Below are positions 1-9,162 of a DNA stretch of 37,314 nucleotides, piece by piece. Source of the DNA: JBBSIN01 sp038232055 (GTDB lineage Bacteria > Actinomycetota > Actinomycetes > JADGOV01). Under the pieces are notes generated by a model. The model worked only from the letters and a program-made list of their open reading frames with translations, searched no databases and was not told where the DNA came from. The stretch lies in assembly GCA_038232055.1 (NCBI GenBank), contig JBBSIN010000018.1:1-37314 (forward strand), given 5' to 3'. Both the position numbers and the translations under genes were made by a program. Position 1 is the stretch's first letter. Each line of letters begins with the position of its first letter.

Positions 1-54
1 AGGCTCTTGCGGCTAGCGGCATCGAGGCGTTCCGCTGAACTTCAAACTGACCCA

Positions 55-261
55 CTACCGACCGTTGGGGTCGGTGCTGCGCCCGGACGTGGACAGGCCG
101 TAGAACACACCGTTGCGGTAGGTGTACCGATAACCGTCGGGTGTTACATCGCCACAGTGCCTCCATTAGCACGGATTGACAGCGGCTGCAGGTGTCATGT
201 GAAGGAGCGGCATGGCAGCAGCGATCACGAGCGCGGCAACAGAGAGGATGCGCCTGATCAC
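55..261 (-). pseudogene. Small secreted protein gene broken by an in-frame TAA
   Basis: Reading the minus strand from a GTG at 261, the frame encodes a signal peptide: a basic start (IRR), a hydrophobic stretch (ILSVAALVIAAAMPLL) and a likely cleavage site after TPAAA. It then reads VNPC, a TAA at 168-166, and continues open as WRHCGDVTPDGYRYTYRNG and on to FYGLSTSGRSTDPNGR and a TAG at 57-55. The GTG overlaps the TGA of the upstream lipoprotein gene (GTGA), so the start looks translationally coupled. The part after the TAA reads like a small folded domain (aromatic, Gly-rich, one Cys) rather than random sequence. I do not recognise the family. It could be a recent nonsense mutation, a sequencing error, or a 31-residue peptide gene with a fortuitous open tail. 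Confidence 0.5.
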
Positions 262-827
262 GATGGGAACTCGGTTATGTCGGTGATTCGCCAAGATCTT
301 CCATCCCAAGCGAGCGCGACACTTTCAGCATAAGAGCGGCGAAAGGGAACGACACCAACTCGGCGGTTGTCCTGGTCGAGGATCGCGACGGAGGGAGCGC
401 CGATCAGCACGGTGACCGTCGAAAGCATGCGCTTGGGGTAGCCACGCGTGTGCCGCAACACTAAGGGCGGCTTCACGAGATGGTGGCCGGCTCTTGCTGA
501 CCTAATGATCGAACCTTGATAATCCCGGCAGATAGAACAAGAGTTTGTGACGAATGGCTGTAGCCTCGCTGGCCGGCCGGTCACTGCTGCCTTGTTTATC
601 GCCGCGTAGTAGGCGCGGACGAAAGCTGCCGCGTTGGCGGCCGTCGGTCCCCTCGAGCCCGTCGGCGTTGCCGACGGTGAGGGCGTCGTCGAGGGAGAAC
701 GCCCGGCCGCCGGAGGCCGGGTGACCGGTGCGAGACGTTGCGGGCCGGCGTTCCCGGAGCTGCACCCGCCGAGGACGGCGACCGCGACGACCGGCCCCAA
801 AACCGACGTATCGGACCGAACGGACAT
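258..827 (-). CDS. DUF6318-type secreted lipoprotein
   Basis: The product is a 189-residue lipoprotein. Residues 1-22 form a lipoprotein signal ending in a lipobox, LGGC, with lipidation expected at Cys22. A Ser/Thr/Pro/Gly-rich linker follows (about residues 23-60), then a compact C-terminal domain that opens AAAFVRAYYAAINKA and contains a CSIC cysteine pair. This FVxxYYxxxN ... CxxC layout matches the actinobacterial DUF6318 lipoproteins as I remember them; the function is unknown. The frame is open further upstream, to 1010, but ATG 827 places the signal peptide correctly. A TACACT -10-like element at 841-836 would put transcription start almost at the ATG, so the mRNA may be near-leaderless. 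The local base composition looks less G+C-rich than the rest of the window. Confidence 0.72.
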   Translation of the reverse strand: MSVRSDTSVLGPVVAVAVLGGCSSGNAGPQRLAPVTRPPAAGRSPSTTPSPSATPTGSRGPTAANAAAFVRAYYAAINKAAVTGRPARLQPFVTNSCSICRDYQGSIIRSARAGHHLVKPPLVLRHTRGYPKRMLSTVTVLIGAPSVAILDQDNRRVGVVPFRRSYAESVALAWDGRSWRITDITEFPS

Positions 828-1193
828 GACCGCGCAGTGTAGAACCTCAACGGCACGCTGGCGAGCGGATGTCCACAGCATCGGCAGGAAGCGGTAGATC
901 CGATCGCTATGGACGCTCCGGTTTCGTGTCGTTGGCCGTCGGCCGGACAGCAGCCAACACGAAACTGCAGAGCGGCCCTCAAACGCGCCTCCCGCAAGGC
1001 GCTGCACCATGACTGGGAAGCGGCCCTGGGAGCCTAATCAGTCCGAACCGATGGAACGCCTGGCGAAGTGCGTCCCGGCCGGGCCGCCCTTTCTCGCCGG
1101 GCCGCCCGACTCATGGCCGCCGCCCGGCTCATGGCTGGCGCCCGGCTCATGGGCGGCGGGGATGCTCCGGCGGTTCTGCGAGGATGGCGCCCC
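828..1193. other. Intergenic region between the lipoprotein gene and ftsY
   Basis: These 366 bases separate divergent genes and should hold both promoters. I see a TACACT element for the minus-strand lipoprotein gene (841-836), an ATGTCCACA sequence at 869-877 that resembles a DnaA box, and a three-copy 18-bp repeat at 1105-1158. No convincing gene is present. The ftsY frame is open back to 1068, but that part is repeat-derived and is not FtsY-like. Confidence 0.5.
1105..1158. repeat. 18-bp tandem repeat, three copies
   Basis: Three adjacent 18-base units begin at 1105, 1123 and 1141. The last two are CCCGGCTCATGGCTGGCG and CCCGGCTCATGGGCGGCG, and the first differs at a few positions. The array ends 35 bases before the preferred ftsY start, so it probably lies in the ftsY promoter or leader. 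Each unit also contains an in-frame ATG for the extended ftsY frame. Confidence 0.85.
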
Positions 1194-2303
1194 GTGGAAA
1201 TCCTCGCCCTCCTCATCGTGATCGCCGTCGTCACTGTCGTCTTCGCGGTCGCCCTCGTCACCGGCACCCGACGCCGTACGCTTCCGCCGCCGACCGAAGA
1301 CCGGACCGGCTCGGTCCGAGCCGTCGACACAATCGAGCTGCCGGAAGCGCCTCCCGTCGAGGCACCCCTTGTCGAGGTACCCGAGCCGACGGCCGGGCGA
1401 CTGGTTCGGCTGCGCGCGCGGCTGGCCCGGTCACAGGGCCTCCTCGGCCGGGGGCTGCTGACGGTGCTCTCCCGCGACGTCCTCGACGAGGACGCGTGGG
1501 AGGAGGTCGAGGACACATTGCTGAGCGCCGACGTCGGCGTGGGGGCCACCCAGCGGATCGTCAGCAACCTGCGGGCCAAGGTCCGGGTGTCCGGCGCGCG
1601 TACGCCGGACGAGGTGCGCGCACTCCTGCGCGAGGAGCTGCTCTCGGCGATCGGCACCGGCGACCGGCCGCTGCACACGCTGCCGCACGAGGACCGCCCG
1701 GCAGTCGTGCTGGTCGTCGGGGTCAACGGCACTGGCAAGACCACCACCTGCGGCAAGCTCGCCCGCGTGCTCGTTGCCGACGGTCGCTCCGTGCTGCTCG
1801 GCGCTGCGGACACCTTCCGCGCCGCCGCCGCCGACCAGCTGCAGACCTGGGGAAGTCGCGTCGGAGCAGATACCGTACGCGGCCCCGAGGGGGGGGACCC
1901 GGCGAGCGTGGCCTTCGACGCGGTCAAGATCGGGATCGAGCGGCGCGTCGACACGGTGCTCATCGACACCGCCGGCCGGTTGCACACCAAGTCCGGTCTG
2001 ATGGACGAGCTGGGCAAGGTCAAGCGGGTCGTGGAGAGGCACGGGCCGGTGGACGAGGTGCTGCTCGTGCTCGACGCGACGACCGGTCAGAACGGCGTGG
2101 TGCAGGCGCGCGTCTTCGCCGAGGTCGTCGACATCACCGGCGTCGTGCTCACCAAGCTCGACGGTACGGCGAAGGGCGGCATCGTGGTCGCGGTCCAGCG
2201 CGAACTCGGCGTACCCGTAAAGCTCGTCGGCCTCGGCGAGGGGGCTGACGACCTCGCCCCATTCGAGCCCGAAGCCTTCGTCGACGCGCTGCTGGGGGAG
2301 TGA
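1194..2303 (+). CDS. ftsY: Signal recognition particle receptor FtsY
   Basis: This is the SRP receptor GTPase, which docks ribosome-nascent chain-SRP complexes at the membrane. The 369 residues begin with a membrane anchor (ILALLIVIAVVTVVFAVAL, about residues 3-21), as in Streptomyces FtsY. A short acidic/Pro-rich linker follows, then the conserved TAGRLVRLRARLARSQ start of the N domain. The G domain has P-loop GVNGTGKTT near 176, DTFRAAAADQL near 206, DTAGR near 258 and TKLDGTAKGG near 320. I chose GTG 1194, with AGGA upstream, because it starts just before the anchor; the frame is open to 1068 but adds only repeat-encoded residues. ffh follows after 48 bases, without the amtB-glnB-glnD genes that separate the pair in Streptomyces. 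Confidence 0.95.
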   Translation: MEILALLIVIAVVTVVFAVALVTGTRRRTLPPPTEDRTGSVRAVDTIELPEAPPVEAPLVEVPEPTAGRLVRLRARLARSQGLLGRGLLTVLSRDVLDEDAWEEVEDTLLSADVGVGATQRIVSNLRAKVRVSGARTPDEVRALLREELLSAIGTGDRPLHTLPHEDRPAVVLVVGVNGTGKTTTCGKLARVLVADGRSVLLGAADTFRAAAADQLQTWGSRVGADTVRGPEGGDPASVAFDAVKIGIERRVDTVLIDTAGRLHTKSGLMDELGKVKRVVERHGPVDEVLLVLDATTGQNGVVQARVFAEVVDITGVVLTKLDGTAKGGIVVAVQRELGVPVKLVGLGEGADDLAPFEPEAFVDALLGE

Positions 2304-2351
2304 AGACTTCCGGCGGGCCGAATGCCCGTACGCACCCACTAACCTGAGGAC

Positions 2352-3875
<1,524 letters not shown>

Positions 3876-3880
3876 GCGAT

Positions 3881-3904
3881 GCGGCGGTGCTCGGGAACCG
3901 CCGC
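3881..3904 (+). terminator. Hairpin just after ffh
   Basis: Six bases after the ffh stop codon, GCGGCGGT (3881-3888) and ACCGCCGC (3897-3904) form a perfect 8-bp stem around an 8-base loop. There is no T-tract after it, as is common for high-GC terminators. It separates the SRP genes from the rpsP operon and probably ends or attenuates ffh transcription. Confidence 0.5.
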
Positions 3905-4064
3905 GGGAATCGTCGTACGAGGGACATCTGGCACAATGGCCAGTCGAGTTCCGCTGCGTACCGACCCTCTCCCGGTCGCGGCGGCCCGCCCGAAACCATC
4001 GGCGGCCGGATAACCCCACCCGGGGCCGGTGGCCCTCTGTCGCAGACCTGGAGCGCAACCCGCA

Positions 4065-4652
4065 GTGGCAGTCAAGATCAAGCTAATGCGCATGGGCAAG
4101 ATGCGCGCCCCCTACTACCGCGTCGTCGTCGCCGACTCGCGCACCCGACGTGATGGGCGTGCAATCGAGACGATCGGCAAGTACCACCCGAAGGAGGACC
4201 CCTCCTTCATCGAGATCGACTCCGACCGGGCCCAGCACTGGCTGGGCGTCGGTGCCCAGCCGACCGAGGCCGTCGCGGCGATCCTGCGGGTCACCGGCGA
4301 CTGGCAGCGGTTCAAGGGCGAGCCGGCCCCCGAGCCGATGAAGACGGCCGCTCCGCGCGCTGACCGCAAGGCGGTCTTCGAGGCGGCGGCGCGCGAGGGC
4401 ATCGCCGAGGCCGAGGGCTCCGCCGAGGGGGCCGCGACCACTCCGCGCAAGCGGGCCAAGAAGGCGGCCGAGGAGCCGGCTCCGGCTGCCGCGGACGGCG
4501 CGCAACGGCCGGCCGCGCCGGTCACCACCGAGTCGGCGCCCACCGAGTCGGCGCCCACCGAGCCGGTGACCGGCGAGTCGGCGGCGGCCACCGAGTCGGC
4601 CCCGACCGCCGAAGCGACTGCACCACCGGCAAGCGACACCCCGGAGGCCTAA
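4065..4652 (+). CDS. rpsP: 30S ribosomal protein S16
   Basis: S16 is a primary 16S rRNA-binding protein of the small subunit. The first ~85 residues are canonical: VAVKIKLMRMGKMRAPYYRV, then RRDGRAIETIGKYHP and a DSDRAQHWLGVGAQPTEAV segment. The remaining ~110 residues are a low-complexity Ala/Glu/Pro/Thr tail with repeated TESAP units, making the protein 195 residues, longer than typical actinobacterial S16. The GTG at 4065 is preferred because it gives the conserved VAVKIKL start; an upstream in-frame ATG at 4029 would add 12 unconserved residues. A CACAAT sequence at 3932-3937 may be the -10 of an operon promoter, but no good -35 is visible. The gene leads the run khpA-rimM-trmD-rplS. Confidence 0.96.
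   Translation: MAVKIKLMRMGKMRAPYYRVVVADSRTRRDGRAIETIGKYHPKEDPSFIEIDSDRAQHWLGVGAQPTEAVAAILRVTGDWQRFKGEPAPEPMKTAAPRADRKAVFEAAAREGIAEAEGSAEGAATTPRKRAKKAAEEPAPAAADGAQRPAAPVTTESAPTESAPTEPVTGESAAATESAPTAEATAPPASDTPEA
4527..4571 (+). repeat. 15-bp repeat in the rpsP tail
   Basis: The unit ACCGAGTCGGCGCCC occurs twice in tandem (4527-4541, 4542-4556), followed by a degenerate third copy. It encodes the pentapeptide TESAP in frame within the disordered tail of S16. Further diverged copies (GESAA, TESAP) follow up to about 4610. Confidence 0.75.
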
Positions 4653-4892
4653 GTGCTCGAGGAGGCCCTCGAGCACCTCGTCAGGGGCATCGTGGAGCAC
4701 CCCGACGACGTCTCGGTCGCCGAGCGTGAGCTTCGTCGCGGACGGGTTCTCGAGGTTCGGGTGCACCCGGAGGATCTCGGCAAAGTCATCGGTCGAGGTG
4801 GTCGTACGGCGCGCGCCATGCGCGCCGTGATCACGGCACTCGGCGGCCGACACGTCCGGGTCGACTTCGTCGACGTCGACCGCGGCCGCTGA
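4653..4892 (+). CDS. khpA: KH-domain RNA-binding protein KhpA
   Basis: This 79-residue single-KH protein is the KhpA (formerly YlqC) family, a small RNA-binding protein that in Gram-positives pairs with KhpB/Jag. The GxxG loop that contacts RNA is seen in DLGKVIGRGGRTARAMR. The GTG start follows the rpsP stop codon directly, with GGAGG a few bases upstream inside the end of rpsP, so it is tightly coupled to S16. Its place between rpsP and rimM is the usual one. Confidence 0.93.
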   Translation: MLEEALEHLVRGIVEHPDDVSVAERELRRGRVLEVRVHPEDLGKVIGRGGRTARAMRAVITALGGRHVRVDFVDVDRGR

Positions 4893-4903
4893 CGCCGACC
4901 GGC

Positions 4904-5413
4904 ATGCGTCTCGTCATCGGACGCATCGGCCGCCCGCACGGCGTGCGCGGCGAGGTTGCCGTCGAGGTGCACACGGACGAGCCGGACCGACGATTCGTGG
5001 CGGGTGCGCGACTCGAGACGGACCCGCCGGAGCGCGGACCGCTCGAGATCGTCGACGTCCGGGAGCACGCCGGTCGCCTGCTGGTGCGGTTCGTCGGCCG
5101 CAACGATCGCGACGACGCCGAGGCCCTACGCGACGTGCTGCTCTGCGCCGACTCCATGTCCTCGCCTGCGCTTGCCGACGCCGACGAGTACTGGGACCAC
5201 GACCTCGTCGGACTGCGGGCCCTCGGCGTGCACGGCGCCGATCTCGGCGAGGTGGCCGAGGTGCTGCATCCTCCTGGGGGCGACCTGCTCGCCGTACGCC
5301 GCCCGGACGGTAAAGAGCTGCTCGTGCCGTTCGTCGCAGCGATCGTGCCGGAGGTCGACGTAGCGGGACGCCGAGTCGTGATCGACCCGCCCGATGGGCT
5401 GCTCGACCTCTGA
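4904..5413 (+). CDS. rimM: Ribosome maturation factor RimM
   Basis: RimM binds S19 and helps mature the head of the 30S subunit. The 169-residue protein has the family N-terminal signature IGRIGRPHGVRGEV and a central FVGRNDRDDAEALR segment. Its C-terminal PRC-barrel domain includes YWDHDLVGLRA and LLVPFVAAIVPEVDVAGRRV. The ATG lies 11 bases after khpA, and the stop is one base before trmD, in line with cotranscription and coupled translation. Confidence 0.95.
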   Translation: MRLVIGRIGRPHGVRGEVAVEVHTDEPDRRFVAGARLETDPPERGPLEIVDVREHAGRLLVRFVGRNDRDDAEALRDVLLCADSMSSPALADADEYWDHDLVGLRALGVHGADLGEVAEVLHPPGGDLLAVRRPDGKELLVPFVAAIVPEVDVAGRRVVIDPPDGLLDL

Positions 5414-5414
5414 C

Positions 5415-6158
5415 ATGCGCATCGACATCGTCACGATCTTTCCCGGCTACTTCGGCCCGCTCGACGCGTCCCTGCTCGGCAAGGCCCGCGCCCGCGGACT
5501 CGTCGACGTCCGCGTCCACGACCTCCGCGCGTGGACGGACGACGTCCACCGCACCGTGGACGACATGCCGTACGGCGGCGGCCCGGGGATGGTCATGCGG
5601 GCGGAGCCGTGGGGCCGCGCGCTCGACGCGCTGCTCGCCGACCCGCCAATGGGCACCGCAATGCCGCGGCTCGTCGTACCCACGCCGAGCGGTCGCCTTT
5701 TCACTCAACGGGACGCCGTCGAGGACGCCGCCGAGCCGTGGCTCGCCGTCGCGTGTGGACGCTACGAGGGCATCGACGCGCGGGTCGTCGACGACGCGGC
5801 AGCCCGGATGCGGGTCGACGAGGTGTCGCTGGGCGACTACGTGCTGGCCGGCGGCGAGGTCGCCGCACTGGTGATGGTGGAGGCCGTGACGCGGCTGCTG
5901 CCCGGTGTCGTCGGCAACGCCGAGTCCGTCAGCGACGACTCGTTCGCCGCGGGCAGCATGGCAGCGCTGCTGGAGGGACCGGTCTACACCCGCCCTCCGG
6001 TGTGGCGTGGGCGGGCCGTACCCGAGGTCCTGCGATCGGGGGACCATCGAGCGATCGAGCGCTGGCGCCGTGAGGCTGCGGTACGCCGCACCGCCGAGCG
6101 TCGCCCGGACCTCCATGCCGGTGGGTTACCGGAGATCGCTCCGGATGTGGCAAAGTAG
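5415..6158 (+). CDS. trmD: tRNA (guanine-37-N1)-methyltransferase TrmD
   Basis: TrmD uses S-adenosylmethionine to methylate G37 next to the anticodon and so prevents +1 frameshifting. The 247-residue protein begins MRIDIVTIFPGYF and has the conserved DDMPYGGGPGMVMR. The SPOUT trefoil-knot segments ACGRYEGIDARV and EVSLGDYVLAGGE are present. So is a C-terminal helical domain containing VYTRPPVWRG and LRSGDHRAIERWRR. The frame extends a little upstream, but ATG 5415, one base after the rimM stop, gives the canonical start. The length is normal for actinobacteria. Confidence 0.96.
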   Translation: MRIDIVTIFPGYFGPLDASLLGKARARGLVDVRVHDLRAWTDDVHRTVDDMPYGGGPGMVMRAEPWGRALDALLADPPMGTAMPRLVVPTPSGRLFTQRDAVEDAAEPWLAVACGRYEGIDARVVDDAAARMRVDEVSLGDYVLAGGEVAALVMVEAVTRLLPGVVGNAESVSDDSFAAGSMAALLEGPVYTRPPVWRGRAVPEVLRSGDHRAIERWRREAAVRRTAERRPDLHAGGLPEIAPDVAK

Positions 6159-6182
6159 AGGACTGCCGACTGTAGCCGGACC

Positions 6183-6206
6183 AGGGCCGGACCTAGGGCC
6201 GGATCT
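6183..6206 (+). repeat. 12-bp tandem duplication upstream of rplS
   Basis: AGGGCCGGACCT (6183-6194) and AGGGCCGGATCT (6195-6206) are adjacent near-identical 12-mers in the 142-base trmD-rplS gap, followed by a weaker AGGTCGG continuation. A link to L19 expression is possible but not shown. I see no clear promoter hexamers. Confidence 0.6.
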
Positions 6207-6300
6207 AGGTCGGCGCCGCATCACCTTGACCGTCTTTCGAGCACCAGTGACCCGACGGCGCGCCGTGCCGCGCGCCGTCGCACGAGGAAGCGACGACACC

Positions 6301-6660
6301 ATGCACACGCTCGACAGCCTCGACGCCGCGTCGCTGCGGTCCGACATCCCGGACTTTCGGCCCGGCGACACGCTGAAGGTCCATGTGCGAGTCGTCGAGG
6401 GCAACCGCGAGCGGGTGCAGGTGTTCCAGGGCGTGGTCATCCGCCGGCAGAACGGCGGCATCCGCGAGACGTTCACCGTCCGCAAGGTGAGCTTCGGCGT
6501 GGGGGTCGAGCGCACGTTCCCGGTCCACACGCCGATCATCAGCCGGATCGAGCTGGTGACTCGTGGCGACGTACGGCGGGCCAAGCTGTATTACCTCCGT
6601 GGCTTGCGCGGCAAGGCGGCGAAGATCAAGGAGAAGCGGCAGCCGACGGTCGCGCGCTGA
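6301..6660 (+). CDS. rplS: 50S ribosomal protein L19
   Basis: L19 lies at the 30S-50S interface. The 119-residue protein shows the family signatures FRPGDTLKVHVRVVEGNRER, FQGVVIRRQNGG, FTVRKVSFGVGVERTFPVH and the basic C-terminus KLYYLRGLRGKAAKIKEKR. The ATG at 6301 has GAGGAA about ten bases upstream. The frame is open well into trmD, but that is a coding shadow. lepB starts 15 bases after the stop. Confidence 0.97.
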   Translation: MHTLDSLDAASLRSDIPDFRPGDTLKVHVRVVEGNRERVQVFQGVVIRRQNGGIRETFTVRKVSFGVGVERTFPVHTPIISRIELVTRGDVRRAKLYYLRGLRGKAAKIKEKRQPTVAR

Positions 6661-6674
6661 AGCGGCGGCCCGAC

Positions 6675-7541
6675 GTGGCGTCGAGCGAGGAACCGCTCGC
6701 GACGGAGGAGCGCGGCGTGTCGGCCAGCGACGGCGAGCCCCGCACGGACCGGCCACGCACCAGGAAGCGGAGCGGGTCGTTCTGGCGCGAGCTTCCGGTA
6801 TTGATCGTGGTCGCGCTTGGCCTCGCCCTGCTCATCAAGGCTTTCCTCGTGCAGGCGTTCTTCATTCCGTCCGGATCGATGGAGAAGACGCTGCACGGCT
6901 GCACTGGCTGCAGCGGCGATCGCGTGCTCGTCAACAAGCTGGGATATCGCTTCGGCGACGTCAAGCGCGGTCAGATCATCGTCTTCAACGGGGTCGACTC
7001 ATGGACGCCCGAGGTCTCGATCAGCCAGCCGGCCAACGTCGTCCAACGCGTGCTGCGTGACATCGCCGGCGCCTTCGGGGTCGCGCCGCCCGGGGAAGAG
7101 GACTTCATCAAGCGGGTCATCGGCGTACCCGGCGACACTGTCGCCTGCTGCAATAAGGACGGCCGGGTGACGGTCAACGGGGTGGCGCTCGTCGAGCCCT
7201 ACGTCTACCAGGACAACCATCTCGCGTTCGGCCCGGTGAAGGTGCCGAAGGGTCGGCTGTGGGTGATGGGCGACCACCGCGGCGCGTCCGCGGACTCCCG
7301 GTCGCACACCGGTGACCCCGGGGGCGGGACGATCCCCGAGGACCACGTCATCGGCCGGGCATTCGTCAAGGTGTGGCCGCCGTCACGGATCGGGACGCTG
7401 CCGATCCCGGAGACGTTCTCCCAGCCGGCACTGAAGGCGGCCTCGACGGCACCGGCTGCCCTCGGCCTCGCCGGCGCGCTACCGGTCGTCGTCGTCGTAC
7501 GGCGCCGCCGACGAGCCCGGGCCCACCTCCGGGCAGCCTGA
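6675..7541 (+). CDS. lepB: Type I signal peptidase
   Basis: This membrane protease cleaves Sec and Tat signal peptides outside the cytoplasmic membrane. The 288-residue protein has a charged cytoplasmic N-terminus and a membrane segment (about 41-64). The catalytic Ser68 is in FIPSGSMEKTL, and the general base Lys146 is in DFIKRVIGVPGD. The box E motif reads MGDHRGASADSR, with His in place of the common Asn. Cysteines CTGC (near 76-79) and CC (near 158) could form an extracytoplasmic disulfide, as in other actinobacterial signal peptidases. A second hydrophobic segment near 255-273 followed by RRRRRAR suggests a C-terminal anchor. The GTG start has only a weak ribosome-binding site. Confidence 0.94.
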   Translation: MASSEEPLATEERGVSASDGEPRTDRPRTRKRSGSFWRELPVLIVVALGLALLIKAFLVQAFFIPSGSMEKTLHGCTGCSGDRVLVNKLGYRFGDVKRGQIIVFNGVDSWTPEVSISQPANVVQRVLRDIAGAFGVAPPGEEDFIKRVIGVPGDTVACCNKDGRVTVNGVALVEPYVYQDNHLAFGPVKVPKGRLWVMGDHRGASADSRSHTGDPGGGTIPEDHVIGRAFVKVWPPSRIGTLPIPETFSQPALKAASTAPAALGLAGALPVVVVVRRRRRARAHLRAA

Positions 7542-7578
7542 AATTTGCGCACTGCACGGTCACTAGGCTGCGGTCGCG

Positions 7579-8310
7579 ATGTCCGATGAGTCCCTCCGCC
7601 GTACCGCCGTCGGCCCGGGCGCCGACGCCAGCATGCTGCCGCGAGGCGCCACCGTTCGCCGCGACGCGGGGCTGTGGGGTTACGAGCGGGCGCTGGCCCG
7701 GCACGGCTTCACGCCGGTCGCCGGCGCCGACGAGGCCGGCCGCGGAGCCTGCGCCGGGCCGCTCGTGTGCGGTGCCGTGGTGCTGCCCGACGGGCGACGT
7801 GGCCAGGTGCCGGGTCTCGCCGACTCCAAGCTGCTGACGCCGGCGGCCCGTGCGGAGGTGTACGGCGAGGTGGTGGCTCGTGCCGTCGCGTGGACCGCGG
7901 TGGTCATCCCGCCCCAGGAGGTCGACCGGCGTGGCCTGCACGTCTGCAACGTCGAGGGTCTGCGGCGGGCGCTCGCGATGCTGCGCCCCGAACCGGCGTA
8001 CGTCCTCACCGACGGATTCCCGGTCGGCGGACTCGGCGTGCCGGGGCTGGCGATGTGGAAGGGCGACCGGGTGGCTGCCTGCGTCGCGGCCGCGTCGGTC
8101 GTCGCCAAGGTGACCCGGGACCGGTTGATGGTCGCTCTGCACGAGCGCTTTCCGGCGTACGACTTCGCTGCCCACAAGGGTTACGTCACGCCGGAGCATG
8201 CCGCGGCGCTGGCGGCCAACGGGCCGTGTGCCGAGCACCGCTTCTCTTTCGTCAACGTCGCGCGCGTGGGAGAGAATGGCGCCATGACTCCCCGGGGAGA
8301 GACGGCATGA
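7579..8310 (+). CDS. rnhB: Ribonuclease HII
   Basis: RNase HII cuts RNA in RNA-DNA hybrids and removes misincorporated ribonucleotides. The 243-residue protein carries the DEDD metal site: Asp51 and Glu52 in GADEAGRGACAG, Asp145 in LTDGFPV and Asp163 in KGDRVAACVAAAS. AKVTRDRLM and DFAAHKGYVTPEH also fit the family. The first ~30 residues are a weakly conserved extension. A TAGGCT -10-like element at 7564-7569 lies ten bases before the ATG, so a very short leader is possible. The stop overlaps the next gene's ATG (ATGA). Confidence 0.95.
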   Translation: MSDESLRRTAVGPGADASMLPRGATVRRDAGLWGYERALARHGFTPVAGADEAGRGACAGPLVCGAVVLPDGRRGQVPGLADSKLLTPAARAEVYGEVVARAVAWTAVVIPPQEVDRRGLHVCNVEGLRRALAMLRPEPAYVLTDGFPVGGLGVPGLAMWKGDRVAACVAAASVVAKVTRDRLMVALHERFPAYDFAAHKGYVTPEHAAALAANGPCAEHRFSFVNVARVGENGAMTPRGETA

Positions 8311-8633
8311 GTGCCGAGGATCTCGAGAAGTACGAGACCGAGATGGAGCTGCAGCTCTATCGCGAGTACCGCGACGTCGTCGGTCTGTTCTCCTACGTCG
8401 TTGAGACGGAGCGCCGCTTCTACCTGACCAACGTGGTCGACGTGCAAGTGCGCAACGCCGGCGGCGAGGTCTACTTCGAGCTGACCATGGCCGACGCCTG
8501 GGTGTGGGACATGTACCGACCTGCGCGGTTCGTGAAGAACGTCCGCGTCGTCACCTTCAAGGACGTCAACGTCGAGGAGTTGGCGAAGAGCGAGCTGGAG
8601 CTTCCCGCGGATCGGCCCGGCTTCCCCGGCTGA
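8307..8633 (+). CDS. DUF2469 family protein
   Basis: The 108-residue acidic protein begins MSAEDLEKYETEMELQLYRE and contains YVVETERRFYLTNVVDV and WVWDMYRPARFVKNVRV. This is the very conserved actinobacterial DUF2469 family, nearly always found next to rnhB. Its function is unknown to me; no catalytic motif or membrane segment is visible. Its ATG overlaps the rnhB stop (ATGA), so the two are probably translated in step. Confidence 0.93.
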   Translation: MSAEDLEKYETEMELQLYREYRDVVGLFSYVVETERRFYLTNVVDVQVRNAGGEVYFELTMADAWVWDMYRPARFVKNVRVVTFKDVNVEELAKSELELPADRPGFPG

Positions 8634-8654
8634 GACGAGGGGTAGGGAGGCGAC

Positions 8655-9158
8655 ATGACCGAGCCACGCTCCGGCACACCCGGCACCGAGAACATGCCGC
8701 AAGGCGACGACGACGCTCCTAGCGTTGGCGACCGAACCAGCCCAGGTGCACCTCCGCCCGGCTCCAACCAGGCACAGGACGAGACGTTGCGGCGGACGTC
8801 GGACGCCACCGAGCAGTCCGGCACGGTCGGCAGCGACCATCCGGCCTCGGCGCGCGGCGTAGCGACGCATGGCGAAGCGCCGGGCGCCGCTCACCGGCAG
8901 CCTGACCGGGAGGGCCAAGCACCGCCCGGCGCGATGAGCGACGACGACGAGCTCGGTGCGGCACGGACCTCGCCGGGTTCGCCTCCCGACTCGCGTACGC
9001 CGGACGTTTTCACACCCGGCCACACGGCCGGCGTCAGCGCCCCGTCGGTGGAGGCGGCGCAGGGCACCTCGGAGGACGCCGACGCGGTCACCGGCATCCG
9101 GGCCACCGCGCTCGCGCCTCCGGGCAGTCCCGACGGCGAGGTGGACACCCGGCGCTGA
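8655..9158 (+). CDS. Hypothetical disordered acidic protein
   Basis: The 167-residue frame has a strong ribosome-binding site (GGGAGG, five bases before ATG 8655) and sits between DUF2469 and yraN. The product is almost entirely Gly/Ser/Thr/Pro/Asp/Glu-rich with few hydrophobic residues, no membrane segment and no recognisable domain, so it should be intrinsically disordered. I do not recognise a family. Long minus-strand frames overlap it, but none has a convincing start or domain. It could still be non-coding spacer with GC-biased open frames; the start signal is the main support. Confidence 0.55.
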   Translation: MTEPRSGTPGTENMPQGDDDAPSVGDRTSPGAPPPGSNQAQDETLRRTSDATEQSGTVGSDHPASARGVATHGEAPGAAHRQPDREGQAPPGAMSDDDELGAARTSPGSPPDSRTPDVFTPGHTAGVSAPSVEAAQGTSEDADAVTGIRATALAPPGSPDGEVDTRR

Positions 9159-9162
9159 CCCG

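Noticed and set aside
7..333. 108-codon plus-strand frame at the left edge
   Set aside because: No ribosome-binding site or domain; the opposite strand holds the coupled secreted-protein frame and the lipoprotein end.
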